Assembly (NCBI GenBank): GCA_947641575.1 | Contig: CANRQN010000013.1 | Coordinates: 1-35,978, forward strand | Reading direction: 5' to 3' | Length of the DNA: 35,978 nt | Source: an uncultured Clostridium sp. | Lineage (GTDB): Bacteria; Bacillota; Clostridia; TANB77; CAG-508 | Shown here: positions 27,014 to 35,868 of the stretch, piece by piece | How the letters are laid out: every line of letters starts with the position of its first letter | Position numbering within the stretch: the stretch's first letter is position 1 | Position numbers and translations under genes: made by a program | The notes under the pieces: model-generated | The model's input: only the letters and a program-made list of their open reading frames with translations | Database searches by the model: none | Told to the model about the DNA's origin: nothing

Positions 27014-27092
27014 TTTAGAAATTAGAAGATTAGAGGTTAGAAGTTAGATTGTAAATTCTTACATCTTGCTTCTTACTTCTTACTTCTTATAT
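27014..27092. repeat. TTAGAAGTTAGA-type simple repeat, C2 (adk-map gap)
   Basis: Plus strand: GATTAGAGGTTAGAAG units followed by CTTCTTACTTCTTAC units. It occupies the position where the map ribosome site would be. Confidence 0.6.
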
Positions 27093-27101
27093 TTCACCTC
27101 T

Positions 27102-27767
27102 TTATTTTTTTAACTTTTGGATCAAATCTTTGGCAACATCTGCACCCATTCTATTAACTGAAGTGCTAACCGTTTCTGTTTGTAATATACCTTTTTGGGT
27201 GTAATATTCAACTAAAGGACTAGTCTTTTCTTCATATATTTCTAATCTTTTCTTTATTGCTTCTGGGTCAGAATCGTCTTTTCTTTGTTTTAATGGTGCA
27301 CCACATTTATCACAAATTCCTTCCACTTTTGGAGGATGTAATTTTGTGTTATATGTTGTTTTGCATTCTTGATTAGTACACACTCTTCTTGTAATCATTC
27401 TGTCAATAATTTCTTCTTTAGGTGTAACTAAATTTACAACTAAGTCTACTTTTTTATTCATTTTGCTTAACATTTCATCTAGTTTTTTTGCTTGTTCAAT
27501 TGTTCTTGGAAAACCATCAAGTATTGCACCTTTTTGTGAATCTTCTTCTTTTAATCTATCTTCTAGCATAGGTACAGTTATTTCATCTGGAACTAAATCA
27601 CCTTTTGATATATATTTATCTGCTTCTACACCAAGTTTTGTTCCTTCACTAATATTTTTTCTAAAAATATCTCCTGTTGAAATTTGTGGTATACCAAGTT
27701 CATTGCTTAATATTCCTGCAACTGTACCCTTTCCAGTTCCTTGAGCTCCTAACATCATTAATATCAT
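27102..27767 (-). CDS. adk: Adenylate kinase
   Basis: It interconverts ATP + AMP with 2 ADP. 221 residues, P-loop GAQGTGKGT, AMP-site segment STGDIFRKN, DGFPRTIEQA, and a long lid containing four Cys (CTNQEC, CDKC) that bind zinc, as in Gram-positive enzymes. It follows secY by 162 bases, most of it a palindromic repeat. Confidence 0.98.
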   Translation of the reverse strand: MILMMLGAQGTGKGTVAGILSNELGIPQISTGDIFRKNISEGTKLGVEADKYISKGDLVPDEITVPMLEDRLKEEDSQKGAILDGFPRTIEQAKKLDEMLSKMNKKVDLVVNLVTPKEEIIDRMITRRVCTNQECKTTYNTKLHPPKVEGICDKCGAPLKQRKDDSDPEAIKKRLEIYEEKTSPLVEYYTQKGILQTETVSTSVNRMGADVAKDLIQKLKK

Positions 27768-27806
27768 ATTAGTACCTCTTTCTTATATTATTTTATCTTA
27801 TTTTCC

Positions 27807-27931
27807 AATTCGAACAAGAATTAGTATATTGCTAGGCGCATGAGTTCAAAGAACAATGAGGTGTACTAATGTACATCGAATTGTTTTTGAACGAATAGCA
27901 ACGACGCAAGATGCTGATTATTGTTCGAATT
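27807..27931. repeat. Family A palindromic element, copy A3 (secY-adk gap)
   Basis: Best-preserved copy. AATTCGAACAAGAATTAG pairs with CTGATTATTGTTCGAATT; GTTCAAAGAACAAT pairs with ATTGTTTTTGAAC; centre GTACTAATGTAC. The end overlaps the secY stop codon. Confidence 0.88.
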
Positions 27932-29249
27932 ATTCTAAAAAGCCTTTGTAATGTCTCATCACCAGTTGAGATTCAAGTTGATTTACAACTTCTAGTGCAA
28001 CTCCAACTACAATTAGTATTGATGTACCACCAAATGCTATATTTATACTTGTAAATCTAAGTAACATTGGTAGAATTGCAATTATTGCTAAGTATATTCC
28101 TCCAAACCATGTTATTTTAGAAATTATTGATGTTAAGTAATCTGTCGTTGGCTTTCCAGCTCTTATTCCTGGTATAAATCCACCTTGTTTCTTTATGTTG
28201 TTTGATACTTCTGCTGGATTGAATGTAGCAAATGTATAGAAAAATGTAAATGCTACTATTAATACTAGGTATACAGCTGCATTTGCAATTGCATATCCTA
28301 TTGGTACAGCTGATGAAGATGTTGCAATTGAAAAATTATATATTGTTGCCCAGAAACCTGTTTCTGTTGCAATATTTGCATTAAACATCGGTATTATTTG
28401 TGCTGGGAACGTTAAGAATGATGATGCAAATATTATTGGTAACACTCCTGCCATTGCAAGTTTTAATGGTATATGGGTATTTTGTCCTCCATACATTTTT
28501 CTTCCAACTACTTTTTTAGCATATTGTACTGGTACACGTCTTTCTGCTTCTTGTACAAATACAACTGCTCCTATTAATATTATAGCACCAATTGCTATTC
28601 CAAGTGCTGTAATTAGTCCAGTTGTTGAAAATCCTGCTACTGTAAAGATTAAGTTATATATTGTTATAACACTTCCTGGAAGTCCTGCAAGGATACCAAC
28701 AAAGATTATTATTGATATTCCATTACCTATTCCTTTATTTGTTATTTGATCACCTAACCACATAAGTATTGATGTACCACCCATTAGTGATATTACAAAT
28801 AATGCTCCTGTTAAGAATGTATTGTCTGTAAAGATTCCTGAAGATTTATATGCAAAGTAAATTCCTAAACTTTCTACTAATGCAAGTACTATTGTAAGCA
28901 TTTTTGTGTATTTGTTTAGTTTCTCACGACCTGCCTCTCCTTCTTCTTTAGAAAGTCTTTCTAATGCAGGTATTACCATAGCTAATAGCTGTATAACTAT
29001 TGATGCTGTAATGTATGGACTTATACTCATTGCAAATAGTGATAATCTTGAGAATGCTCCTCCTGATATTAAGTCAACAAGCCCTGCTATTCCATTTGAG
29101 CCTCCAAGTGCTTCTGCTAGTGCTACACTATTAACTCCAGGTACTGTTATATAGCATCCTAATCTAAATATTACTATCAGCAATAATGTATATAATAACT
29201 TTTTTCTTACTTCTGGTGTCTTTAATGCATTTTTTATTGTTTGAAACAA
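27930..29249 (-). CDS. secY: Preprotein translocase subunit SecY
   Basis: SecY forms the protein-conducting channel in the membrane. 439 residues with ten hydrophobic segments; PGVNSVALAEALGG, the GAFSRLSLFAMSISPYI plug-side region and the cytoplasmic loop QEAERRVPVQYAKK are typical. The start is TTG directly abutting the rplO stop, with GAGGTGA upstream, so the two are translationally coupled. Confidence 0.97.
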   Translation of the reverse strand: MFQTIKNALKTPEVRKKLLYTLLLIVIFRLGCYITVPGVNSVALAEALGGSNGIAGLVDLISGGAFSRLSLFAMSISPYITASIVIQLLAMVIPALERLSKEEGEAGREKLNKYTKMLTIVLALVESLGIYFAYKSSGIFTDNTFLTGALFVISLMGGTSILMWLGDQITNKGIGNGISIIIFVGILAGLPGSVITIYNLIFTVAGFSTTGLITALGIAIGAIILIGAVVFVQEAERRVPVQYAKKVVGRKMYGGQNTHIPLKLAMAGVLPIIFASSFLTFPAQIIPMFNANIATETGFWATIYNFSIATSSSAVPIGYAIANAAVYLVLIVAFTFFYTFATFNPAEVSNNIKKQGGFIPGIRAGKPTTDYLTSIISKITWFGGIYLAIIAILPMLLRFTSINIAFGGTSILIVVGVALEVVNQLESQLVMRHYKGFLE

Positions 29250-29684
29250 TTAAATCACCTCTATCTTTCCTCCAGCAGCTTCGATTTTCTCTTTAGCTGT
29301 TTTTGTGAATCTTTTAGCTTTTACATTCAATTTTTTCTCTAGCATGCCAGTTCCTAATATTACTATTCCATCATTTATTTTTGTTATTATTCCTTCTTCA
29401 AGTAAGCTTTCTGCTGTTACATCTGATGCTTTTGACTTATTAAGCATTGTAAGTGTAACCTCTACCTCATTTTTAGAATGGATATTTGTAAATCCTCTTT
29501 TTGGTAGTCTTCTATATAATGGAGTTTGACCACCTTCGAAACCACGTCTAACTCCTCCACCTGTTCTTGCTTTTTGTCCTTTATGTCCTCTTCCAGATGT
29601 TTTTCCAAGTCCTGAACCAATTCCACGTCCAACTCTTGTTCTAGTTTCTTTCTTTTCTGCTGGTTTTAATTCACCTAGTTTCAT
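29250..29684 (-). CDS. rplO: 50S ribosomal protein L15
   Basis: L15 helps organise the 23S core. 144 residues from ATG 29684 ([13 protein letters not shown]), the conventional start; an in-frame ATG 36 bases upstream precedes the GGAGGTG site and is rejected. [21 protein letters not shown] is typical. Directly after rpsE, with no rpmD between them. Confidence 0.97.
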   Translation of the reverse strand: MKLGELKPAEKKETRTRVGRGIGSGLGKTSGRGHKGQKARTGGGVRRGFEGGQTPLYRRLPKRGFTNIHSKNEVEVTLTMLNKSKASDVTAESLLEEGIITKINDGIVILGTGMLEKKLNVKAKRFTKTAKEKIEAAGGKIEVI

Positions 29685-29761
29685 TTTCTGATTGCACCTC
29701 CTATTTTGATTTCTGTACATTTTTGGTATTGAAATCTTTGATTTCCTAATACCTAATTATA

Positions 29762-30256
29762 TTATAAAATTTCTTCTACTTTTTTTCCTCTTTTTTTAGC
29801 AACTTGCTCTACTGTAAGCATGCTACTTAACGCATTTATTGTTGCATAAACTACGTTTCTTGGGTTATTTGTTCCGATAACCTTTGTTCTTATATCTTTA
29901 TATCCTGCAAGTTCTAATACTGGTCTTACGCTTCCTCCAGCTATAACTCCAGTACCTTTTGCTGCTGGTTTAAGCATTACTCTTGCTGAGCCTGCTTCTC
30001 CAATATATTCATGTGGTATTGTTGTTCCAACGATTGGAACTTCTACTAGATTCTTTTTAGCATCTTGAATAGCTTTCTTTATAGCATCAGGAACTTCTGC
30101 TGCTTTTCCTGAACCTACTCCAATGTGTCCGTTTTCGTCACCTACAACAACTACTGCACTAAATCTAAAAGTTCTACCACCTTTAACAACTTTTGCAACT
30201 CTACTTATAGCTACTACTTTTTCTCTTAATTCTATTCCGTTGTTATTCTCTTCCAT
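29762..30256 (-). CDS. rpsE: 30S ribosomal protein S5
   Basis: S5 supports decoding accuracy at the 30S shoulder. 164 residues; [20 protein letters not shown] and the [18 protein letters not shown]-type C-terminal domain are conserved (VIGTNNPRN here). Three C-GG junctions (ATC GGA, AAC GGA twice) are read normally. Confidence 0.98.
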   Translation of the reverse strand: MEENNNGIELREKVVAISRVAKVVKGGRTFRFSAVVVVGDENGHIGVGSGKAAEVPDAIKKAIQDAKKNLVEVPIVGTTIPHEYIGEAGSARVMLKPAAKGTGVIAGGSVRPVLELAGYKDIRTKVIGTNNPRNVVYATINALSSMLTVEQVAKKRGKKVEEIL

Positions 30257-30285
30257 ACTTCTAAGATTTCCTCCTTTTTCTTAAA

Positions 30286-30645
30286 TTAAAATTCTAGTCC
30301 TCCTTCACGTGCTGCTTCAGCTAATTCTTTTACAACTCCGTGATATATATATCCACTTCTATCAAAAACTACAGTTTTTATTTTCTTTTCTCCAGCTCTT
30401 TTTGCTATTAATGTTCCAACTTCTTTTGCTGCTTCTTTATTTGAATGTTTTGTTTTTATTTCTTTATCCATTGTTGAAGCTGAAGCTAGTGTTGTACCTG
30501 TAACATCATCTATTATTTGTGCATATATATTTGTATTACTTCTATACATACATAATCTTGGACGTTCTGTTGTTCCTGAAATTTTTGTACGAACTCTTTT
30601 ATGTCTTCTTTCTCTTTCAAGTTTTCTATCTGTTTTTGAAACCAT
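30286..30645 (-). CDS. rplR: 50S ribosomal protein L18
   Basis: L18 binds 5S rRNA. 119 residues from ATG 30645 ([17 protein letters not shown]), with GAGGAG six or so bases upstream; the ATG 24 bases earlier overlaps no ribosome site. The end [27 protein letters not shown] is typical. Confidence 0.97.
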   Translation of the reverse strand: MVSKTDRKLERERRHKRVRTKISGTTERPRLCMYRSNTNIYAQIIDDVTGTTLASASTMDKEIKTKHSNKEAAKEVGTLIAKRAGEKKIKTVVFDRSGYIYHGVVKELAEAAREGGLEF

Positions 30646-30717
30646 TTTTTTCTCCTCTCTTAAAATCAAATGAAAATCTATACATTCACTTTCGATTTAA
30701 TTTTATATTCTTATATT

Positions 30718-30845
30718 CCTAATCGAAGCAAAAGTGGTATATTGCTAGGAAAGCAAAATTAAATTCTTTGAAATAATACGTTTGTATATTGAAAAGAATT
30801 TAATGCAGCTTGACAACGCAAGATGCCGCTTTTCATTCGATTAGG
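30718..30845. repeat. Family A palindromic element, copy A4 (rplF-rplR gap)
   Basis: CCTAATCGAAGCAAAAGTGG pairs with CCGCTTTTCATTCGATTAGG. TATATTGC and GCAAGATGC are kept, but the inner arms differ completely from A2, A3 and A5 while still pairing (AATTAAATTCTTT / AAAAGAATTTAAT). Confidence 0.85.
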
Positions 30846-30846
30846 T

Positions 30847-31386
30847 TTATTTTTTACCTGTTTTACCTTCCTTACGTCTAATAACTTCATAGCTGTATTT
30901 AATTCCTTTTCCGCCATAAACTTCTGGTAATCTCTTTGTTCTTATTTCTGCTGCTGTTTGACCTACCAATTCTTTATCTATTCCCTTTACAATTATTGTG
31001 TTTGGGTTTGGTACATCAAATGTTATTCCTTGTGGTGCTTTATACATTACAGGGTGAGAATAACCAAGTACTAAATTTAAATCATTTCCTTGTTTTTGTA
31101 CTCTGTAACCAACACCATTTACTTGTAATTCTTTACTAAATTCATCTTTTACACCTATTATCATATTGTTTATTAATGTTCGTGTTAGTCCATGTAAACT
31201 TTTCATTTCTGTTTCATCATTAGGTCTTTTTACAAGTACTTTTCCATCTTCTATAGTAACTGTTAATTTTTCATTTATTTCTCTTTCTAAAGTGCCTTTT
31301 GGTCCTTTTACTGATACATGATTTCCAGTAACTTTAACTTCAACACCTTCTGGAATGGCGATAGGACTGTTACCTATTCTTGACAT
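30847..31386 (-). CDS. rplF: 50S ribosomal protein L6
   Basis: L6 is placed near the GTPase centre of the large subunit. 179 residues; MSRIGNSPIAIPEGVEV start, KGPKGTLEREI and the C-terminal RLPEVYGGKGIKYSYEVIRRKEGK are standard. AAGGAG upstream of ATG. Confidence 0.98.
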   Translation of the reverse strand: MSRIGNSPIAIPEGVEVKVTGNHVSVKGPKGTLEREINEKLTVTIEDGKVLVKRPNDETEMKSLHGLTRTLINNMIIGVKDEFSKELQVNGVGYRVQKQGNDLNLVLGYSHPVMYKAPQGITFDVPNPNTIIVKGIDKELVGQTAAEIRTKRLPEVYGGKGIKYSYEVIRRKEGKTGKK

Positions 31387-31393
31387 TTTATAT

Positions 31394-31520
31394 TCATCTC
31401 CTTCTAGAGGTTAGCTATTAGAATATAGAAGTTAGATAATTTTATACTATTAAACTTCTTCATTCTAGTTAAACTTCCTCCTTTTTCTAGTTTCTAATAA
31501 TCTAATCTCTAACTACTAGA
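31394..31520. repeat. TTAGAAGTTAGA-type simple repeat, C3 (rpsH-rplF gap)
   Basis: Units such as GAGGTTAGCTATTAG and ATAGAAGTTAGA on the left, and CTAATCTCTAACTACTAG on the right, are inverted relative to each other. Confidence 0.55.
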
Positions 31521-31919
31521 TTACCATACATATGCTAGGACTTCTCCTCCTAATCCTGATTTTCTTGCTTCTTTGTCTGTCATTATTCCTTTTGATGTAG
31601 ATACTATTGCAATTCCTAAACCATTTAGAACCTCTGGTAAATCTTCTTTTGAAGCATATACTCTAAGTCCTGGTTTACTTATTCTTTTTATTCCAGCTAT
31701 AACTCTGTTTCCTTTTTCGTCATATTTTAGAGTTACTCTGATTGTTCCTTGAACATCGTTTGATATTTCTTCAAATGATTTTATATATCCTTCTTTAAAT
31801 AATATATCAGCTATTGCAACTTTCATTTTTGATGCAGGTACATCAACTGTTTTATGCTTACTACTATTTGCGTTTCTTATTCTTGTTAACATATCAGCGA
31901 TTGGATCAGTTGTGTTCAT
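31521..31919 (-). CDS. rpsH: 30S ribosomal protein S8
   Basis: S8 binds the central domain of 16S rRNA. 132 residues; [14 protein letters not shown] start and [26 protein letters not shown] end are typical. GAGG upstream of ATG. Confidence 0.98.
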   Translation of the reverse strand: MNTTDPIADMLTRIRNANSSKHKTVDVPASKMKVAIADILFKEGYIKSFEEISNDVQGTIRVTLKYDEKGNRVIAGIKRISKPGLRVYASKEDLPEVLNGLGIAIVSTSKGIMTDKEARKSGLGGEVLAYVW

Positions 31920-31970
31920 TTCTTTTTTTCCTCCTTTTCTTTTATTTTTGAGAATGTTCTTCGGAGTGGC

Positions 31971-31989
31971 GGGCGATTACTAATCGCCC
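31971..31989. repeat. GGGCGATTA palindrome, copy D2
   Basis: GGGCGATTA, C, TAATCGCCC, in the rpsZ-rpsH gap, with GCGG on the left and CTACAT on the right as in D1 (16624-16642). Confidence 0.75.
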
Positions 31990-32012
31990 CTACATTCTTC
32001 GTAGGATTATCT

Positions 32013-32055
32013 TCGAAGTTTTCTAACCTCTCACCTCTAACTTCTCACTTCTATT
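32013..32055. repeat. TCTAACTTCT-type simple repeat, C4 (rpsZ-rpsH gap)
   Basis: Pyrimidine-rich units TTCTAACCTCTCACCTCTAA on the plus strand, the same units seen in C1-C3 and C5. Confidence 0.5.
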
Positions 32056-32241
32056 TTACCAGCTAGCCTTTTTAACTCCTGGAATTTCTCCCTTGTGTGC
32101 TAATTCTCTAAAGCATACACGGCAAATTCCATATTTTCTAATATAAGCATGTGGTCTACCACATATTTTACATCTGTTATATTCTCTTGTTTTGAATTTT
32201 TGTGGTTTTTGCTGTTTAATTATCATTGATTTTTTTGCCAT
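32056..32241 (-). CDS. rpsZ: 30S ribosomal protein S14, zinc type
   Basis: This is the short 61-residue S14 found in Gram-positive bacteria: [20 protein letters not shown] supplies four Cys for zinc, ending [13 protein letters not shown] follows AGGAGG. Confidence 0.97.
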   Translation of the reverse strand: MAKKSMIIKQQKPQKFKTREYNRCKICGRPHAYIRKYGICRVCFRELAHKGEIPGVKKASW

Positions 32242-32307
32242 CTAGAAAATTCCTCCTTTTCCTATTTATTATTTATTATTAACATTTGACATTCTTTTTT
32301 AACTATT

Positions 32308-32366
32308 TATAGATTAGAAGTTAGATGTTAGAAAATTATAGTTTCTAACTTCTAATTTTTAGCTTC
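32308..32366. repeat. TTAGAAGTTAGA-type inverted repeat, C5 (rplE-rpsZ gap)
   Basis: ATTAGAAGTTAGATGTTAGA and TTTCTAACTTCTAAT are inverted copies around a short AT loop, reaching the rplE stop. Confidence 0.6.
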
Positions 32367-32898
32367 TAAAAGGCATTCCTAGAAGAGCAAGTAATTCTTT
32401 TGCTTCTTCGTTAGATTTAGCAGTTGTTACAAATATTATATCCATACCTCTTAATTTATCAATTTTGTCATATTCTATTTCTGGGAAAATTAGTTGTTCT
32501 TTTATTCCCATAGAATAGTTTCCTTTTCCATCGAATGCAGTATTTGATACTCCTCTAAAGTCCCTTATTCTTGGCATAGCAACATTAAATAGTTTGTATG
32601 CAAATTCATACATTTTTTCACTTCTTAGTGTTACCTTACACCCTACATTTGCACCTTCTCTTAATTTGAAAGCAGCTATTGATTTTTTAGCTTTTGTTAT
32701 AATTGGTTTTTGACCTGTTATTAAGCTTAAATCGTTCATAGCATTTTCTAAGGCTTTTGGATTTTCTCTTGTATCTCCTAAGCCTATATTTATAACTATT
32801 TTCTCAAGTTTTGGAACTTCCATAATAGATTTGTAATTAAATTTTTTCATTAATGCTGGAATTACTTCTTTTTGATATTGTTCTTTTAGTTTCTCCAT
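32359..32898 (-). CDS. rplE: 50S ribosomal protein L5
   Basis: L5 binds 5S rRNA and the P-site tRNA. 179 residues; [15 protein letters not shown] and the C-terminal [20 protein letters not shown] are typical. It lies 28 bases after rplX. Confidence 0.98.
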   Translation of the reverse strand: MEKLKEQYQKEVIPALMKKFNYKSIMEVPKLEKIVINIGLGDTRENPKALENAMNDLSLITGQKPIITKAKKSIAAFKLREGANVGCKVTLRSEKMYEFAYKLFNVAMPRIRDFRGVSNTAFDGKGNYSMGIKEQLIFPEIEYDKIDKLRGMDIIFVTTAKSNEEAKELLALLGMPFRS

Positions 32899-32926
32899 AG
32901 TCTATTAATTCCTCCTTTCTACCCTT

Positions 32927-33235
32927 TTATTTTAATTTTGCCCCGCATTTTTTGCAAACACGTACCTTTTCATCTTTTTCTATTTCATACCCTATTCTCG
33001 TTGGCTTAGAACATTTTGGACATACCACGCTTAGTTTGCTACTATGTATAGCACATTCTACTGGTATAATTCCTCCTTCTTCACCTTGTTTTTTAGGTTT
33101 TATATGTCTTTTTCTAACATTTACACCTTTTACAATAACTTTTTCAGTTTTAGGTATAATTTCTAAGACCTCTCCTTTTTTGCCTTTATCATTTCCTGAT
33201 AAAACGTATACTGTATCGCCTTTTTTTATTTTCAT
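32927..33235 (-). CDS. rplX: 50S ribosomal protein L24
   Basis: L24 initiates 50S assembly. 102 residues with KOW motif GNDKGKKGEVLEIIPK and a C-terminal zinc-ribbon-like CPKC/CKKC pair, common in Firmicutes. TGC GGG near the end is a normal codon pair. A 277-base gap separates it from rplN, filled by repeats. Confidence 0.97.
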   Translation of the reverse strand: MKIKKGDTVYVLSGNDKGKKGEVLEIIPKTEKVIVKGVNVRKRHIKPKKQGEEGGIIPVECAIHSSKLSVVCPKCSKPTRIGYEIEKDEKVRVCKKCGAKLK

Positions 33236-33350
33236 ATTATTATTTCACCTCTTTTTCATTGAGCGCATTTATAACTTTGTATTACGTCTTATGTCGTTAA
33301 TTTTTCAAATCGTTCTAAATGTGCTCTTTTAGAACATATTCTTCATATAA

Positions 33351-33374
33351 ACGAAGCAAAAGTGGTATATTGCT
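33351..33374. repeat. Fragment of a family A element (left end)
   Basis: ACGAAGCAAAAGTGGTATAT continues to TTGCT, matching the left end of copy A4 (30718-30845). It stands immediately outside the complete copy A5. Confidence 0.6.
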
Positions 33375-33390
33375 TCATTCAATTTTCTGA

Positions 33391-33510
33391 TTGAGCAAGA
33401 ATTGTTATTTGGCTAGGCGCGTGAGTTCAAAGAAGAGCGAGGTGTACTTATTGTACATTGAGCTCTTTTTGGACGAGTAGCAACGACGCCAAATGGCAAT
33501 TATTGTTCAA
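33391..33510. repeat. Family A palindromic element, copy A5 (rplN-rplX gap)
   Basis: TTGAGCAAGAATTGTTAT pairs with GGCAATTATTGTTCAA. The conserved TTGC/GCAA pair is replaced by TTTGGC/GCCAAA on both sides. Centre GTACTTATTGTAC; inner arm AAGAGC/GCTCTT. It ends two bases from the rplN stop. Confidence 0.85.
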
Positions 33511-33512
33511 TA

Positions 33513-33881
33513 CTAAAGGACTTCTGGAGCTAAAGATAATATCTTCATATAATCTTTTTCTCTTAACTCTCTAGCTACTGGACCAAATATACGAGTTCCC
33601 TTTGGTGTTCCGTCTTCACGAATTATTACAGCTGCATTTTCATCAAATTTTATATATGAACCATCAGCACGTCTTACACCTTTTTTACTTCTAACTACAA
33701 CAGCTTTTACAACATCACCTTTTTTTACAACTCCTCCTGGTGTAGCATCTTTAACTGAAGCAACTATTATATCTCCAATATTTGCATATCTTCTATATGA
33801 ACCGCCTAAACATCTAATGCACATTATTTCTTTTGCACCAGTGTTGTCAGCTACCTTCAAAATACTTTGTTGCTGTACCAT
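33513..33881 (-). CDS. rplN: 50S ribosomal protein L14
   Basis: L14 forms an intersubunit bridge. 122 residues; [19 protein letters not shown] start, [20 protein letters not shown] and [13 protein letters not shown] are conserved. GAC GGA and GGC GGT are read normally. Confidence 0.98.
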   Translation of the reverse strand: MVQQQSILKVADNTGAKEIMCIRCLGGSYRRYANIGDIIVASVKDATPGGVVKKGDVVKAVVVRSKKGVRRADGSYIKFDENAAVIIREDGTPKGTRIFGPVARELREKDYMKILSLAPEVL

Positions 33882-33895
33882 ATCTTATCTCCTTT

Positions 33896-34153
33896 CTATT
33901 TTGTTGCTTTTTCAAGTATCTCAACTACTCTCCATCTTTTTTGTTTAGATAAAGGTCTAGTTTCCATTACTTTTACTTTATCTCCTACATGACATTCGTT
34001 TTTTTCGTCATGTGCTTTTAATTTATATGTTCTTTTCATAGTCTTTCTATAAGTACTATGTCTAACACTTGTTTCTATTGATACTACTACTGTTTTATCC
34101 ATTTTGTCAGATGTTACTGTACCAATCATAACTTTGCGAAGATTTCTTTCCAT
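33896..34153 (-). CDS. rpsQ: 30S ribosomal protein S17
   Basis: S17 is an OB-fold primary 16S binder. 85 residues; [19 protein letters not shown] and [16 protein letters not shown] are typical. Its ATG overlaps the rpmC stop by one base (TAATG). Confidence 0.97.
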   Translation of the reverse strand: MERNLRKVMIGTVTSDKMDKTVVVSIETSVRHSTYRKTMKRTYKLKAHDEKNECHVGDKVKVMETRPLSKQKRWRVVEILEKATK

Positions 34154-34368
34154 TAGTCTTGTACTCCTTTCTTAGAAGTTTCTAATTCTCTTTGTTTAAG
34201 TACAGTATTTATTCTAGCAATATCTTTTTTTACTTCTTTTATTTTCATAGGATTATCTAATCCGTTTGTTGCTAGGCTAAATCTTAATTTAAACAATTCT
34301 GTTTTTAATTCACCTAATTCTTTTTCAAGCTCTGGTGAAGACATTTCTGTTATTTTATTAATCTTCAT
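34153..34368 (-). CDS. rpmC: 50S ribosomal protein L29
   Basis: L29 lies at the tunnel exit and helps dock trigger factor. 71 residues, two helices; [21 protein letters not shown] is conserved. ATG directly follows the rplP stop. AAC GGA in TNGLD is a normal pair. Confidence 0.97.
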   Translation of the reverse strand: MKINKITEMSSPELEKELGELKTELFKLRFSLATNGLDNPMKIKEVKKDIARINTVLKQRELETSKKGVQD

Positions 34369-34800
34369 CTAATTTTCACCACCTACATTATTTTCTTTTG
34401 CTACAAATTTTGTTTTAACTGGTAGTTTATTTGCAGCAAGTCTTAAAGCTTCTTTTGCTACATCTTCTGGGATTCCAGATATTTCAAACATTACTCTACC
34501 TGGTTTTACTTTTGCTACCCAATATTCAGGTGCTCCTTTACCTTTACCCATACGAGTTTCAGCAGGTTTTTTAGTAATAGGTTTGTCTGGGAATATTTTT
34601 ATCCAAACTTTTCCACCTCTTTTGATGTAACGTGTCATAGCAATACGGGCAGCTTCTATTTGATTTGATTTAATTAGTGCTGCACCTGTTGCTTGTAATC
34701 CATATTCTCCATCTGTAACTGTTGTTCCACGTGTTGCTTTTCCTCTATTTCTACCTTTTTGCATTTTTCTATATTTTGTTCTTTTTGGCATTAATGGCAT
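34369..34800 (-). CDS. rplP: 50S ribosomal protein L16
   Basis: L16 helps position the A-site tRNA. 143 residues; [19 protein letters not shown] start, [17 protein letters not shown] conserved. Translation could start at M1 or at M4 (MPKRTKY); M1 overlaps the rpsC stop by one base, which favours coupling. Confidence 0.97.
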   Translation of the reverse strand: MPLMPKRTKYRKMQKGRNRGKATRGTTVTDGEYGLQATGAALIKSNQIEAARIAMTRYIKRGGKVWIKIFPDKPITKKPAETRMGKGKGAPEYWVAKVKPGRVMFEISGIPEDVAKEALRLAANKLPVKTKFVAKENNVGGEN

Positions 34801-35465
34801 TATTCTTCCCCTCCTTGTCTAACGTTATTTTTCTTAGTAGGAAGAACCTCTCCTTTATATATCCAAACTTTAACACCTATTTTTCCATAAGTTGTATCAG
34901 CCTCATAGAAACCATAGTCTATGTCAGCTCTTAAAGTTTGAAGTGGTATTGTTCCCTCTTTATAAAACTCTGTTCTCGCCATATCAGCTCCAGCTAATCT
35001 TCCAGATACAGCAGTCTTTATTCCTAGTGCACCTGCTTTCATAGCTTTTTGCATTGCTTGTTTCATTGCTCTTCTAAATGAAATTCTCTTTTCTAGTTGA
35101 GCGCAAATACTTTCTGCAACTAATTGTGCATTTGTATCAGCATCTTTAACCTCAATTATATCAATTTTAACATCTTTACCAATCATTTTTTGTAAATCTG
35201 TTTTTAAAGTTTCAACTAAAGCTCCACCTTTTCCTATCACTAGTCCTGGTTTTGCTGTATAAACATTAACTTTAACTAATTTAGTAGTTCTTTCAATTAC
35301 TATTTTTGAAATACCACTAATAAATAATTTTTTCTTAACATATTCACGGATTTTATGGTCTTCTACTAGGTAATCTGAATAATTTTTCTTGTCTGCATAC
35401 CATTTTGAGTCCCAATCTTTGATTACACCAACTCTTAATCCATGTGGATGCATTTTTTGTCCCAT
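34800..35465 (-). CDS. rpsC: 30S ribosomal protein S3
   Basis: S3 forms part of the mRNA entry channel helicase. 221 residues with KH domain ([19 protein letters not shown]) and C-terminal [39 protein letters not shown]. Confidence 0.98.
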   Translation of the reverse strand: MGQKMHPHGLRVGVIKDWDSKWYADKKNYSDYLVEDHKIREYVKKKLFISGISKIVIERTTKLVKVNVYTAKPGLVIGKGGALVETLKTDLQKMIGKDVKIDIIEVKDADTNAQLVAESICAQLEKRISFRRAMKQAMQKAMKAGALGIKTAVSGRLAGADMARTEFYKEGTIPLQTLRADIDYGFYEADTTYGKIGVKVWIYKGEVLPTKKNNVRQGGEE

Positions 35466-35484
35466 AACTTAAGACTCCTCCTTT

Positions 35485-35838
35485 CTAATCTCTTTCCTTT
35501 AATACTATTGTAATATGACTTGTTCTCTTTCTTATTCTTACTGCTGATCCTTTAGCTGCTGGTCTAATTCTTTTTAGAGTTGGACCTTGATTTGCATAAA
35601 TCTCAGCAACATATAAATTTTGGCTTTTCATGTTATGATTGTTCTCTGCATTTGCTATAGCTGATTTTAATAGCTTTTCAATTGTCTCTGATGCTATTTT
35701 TGGTGTAAATTTAACGATTGCTAATGCTTCATTTACATCTTTTCCTCTTATTAAATCTGCAACTATCTTTACTTTTCTAGAAGATATTCTTGCATATTTA
35801 AGAGTAGCTCTAGCTTCAGCTTTTACTGTTTCTTCCAT
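35485..35838 (-). CDS. rplV: 50S ribosomal protein L22
   Basis: L22 reaches into the peptide exit tunnel. 117 residues; [20 protein letters not shown] and the loop [21 protein letters not shown] are typical. AGGAGGT lies upstream of ATG; it is followed by rpsC after 19 bases. Confidence 0.97.
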   Translation of the reverse strand: MEETVKAEARATLKYARISSRKVKIVADLIRGKDVNEALAIVKFTPKIASETIEKLLKSAIANAENNHNMKSQNLYVAEIYANQGPTLKRIRPAAKGSAVRIRKRTSHITIVLKERD

Positions 35839-35868
35839 TTTGCCAACCTCCTTATTTAAACTTATTCT

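Noticed and set aside
29685-29720. Upstream ATG for rplO, and similar earlier ATGs for rpsM, rplR, yqeG and htrA
   Set aside because: In each case the ribosome site lies between the upstream and the downstream ATG, or overlaps the former, so the downstream, family-typical start was used.
22979-33510. CRISPR array
   Set aside because: Family A copies are kilobases apart, diverged and palindromic, not short regularly spaced direct repeats.
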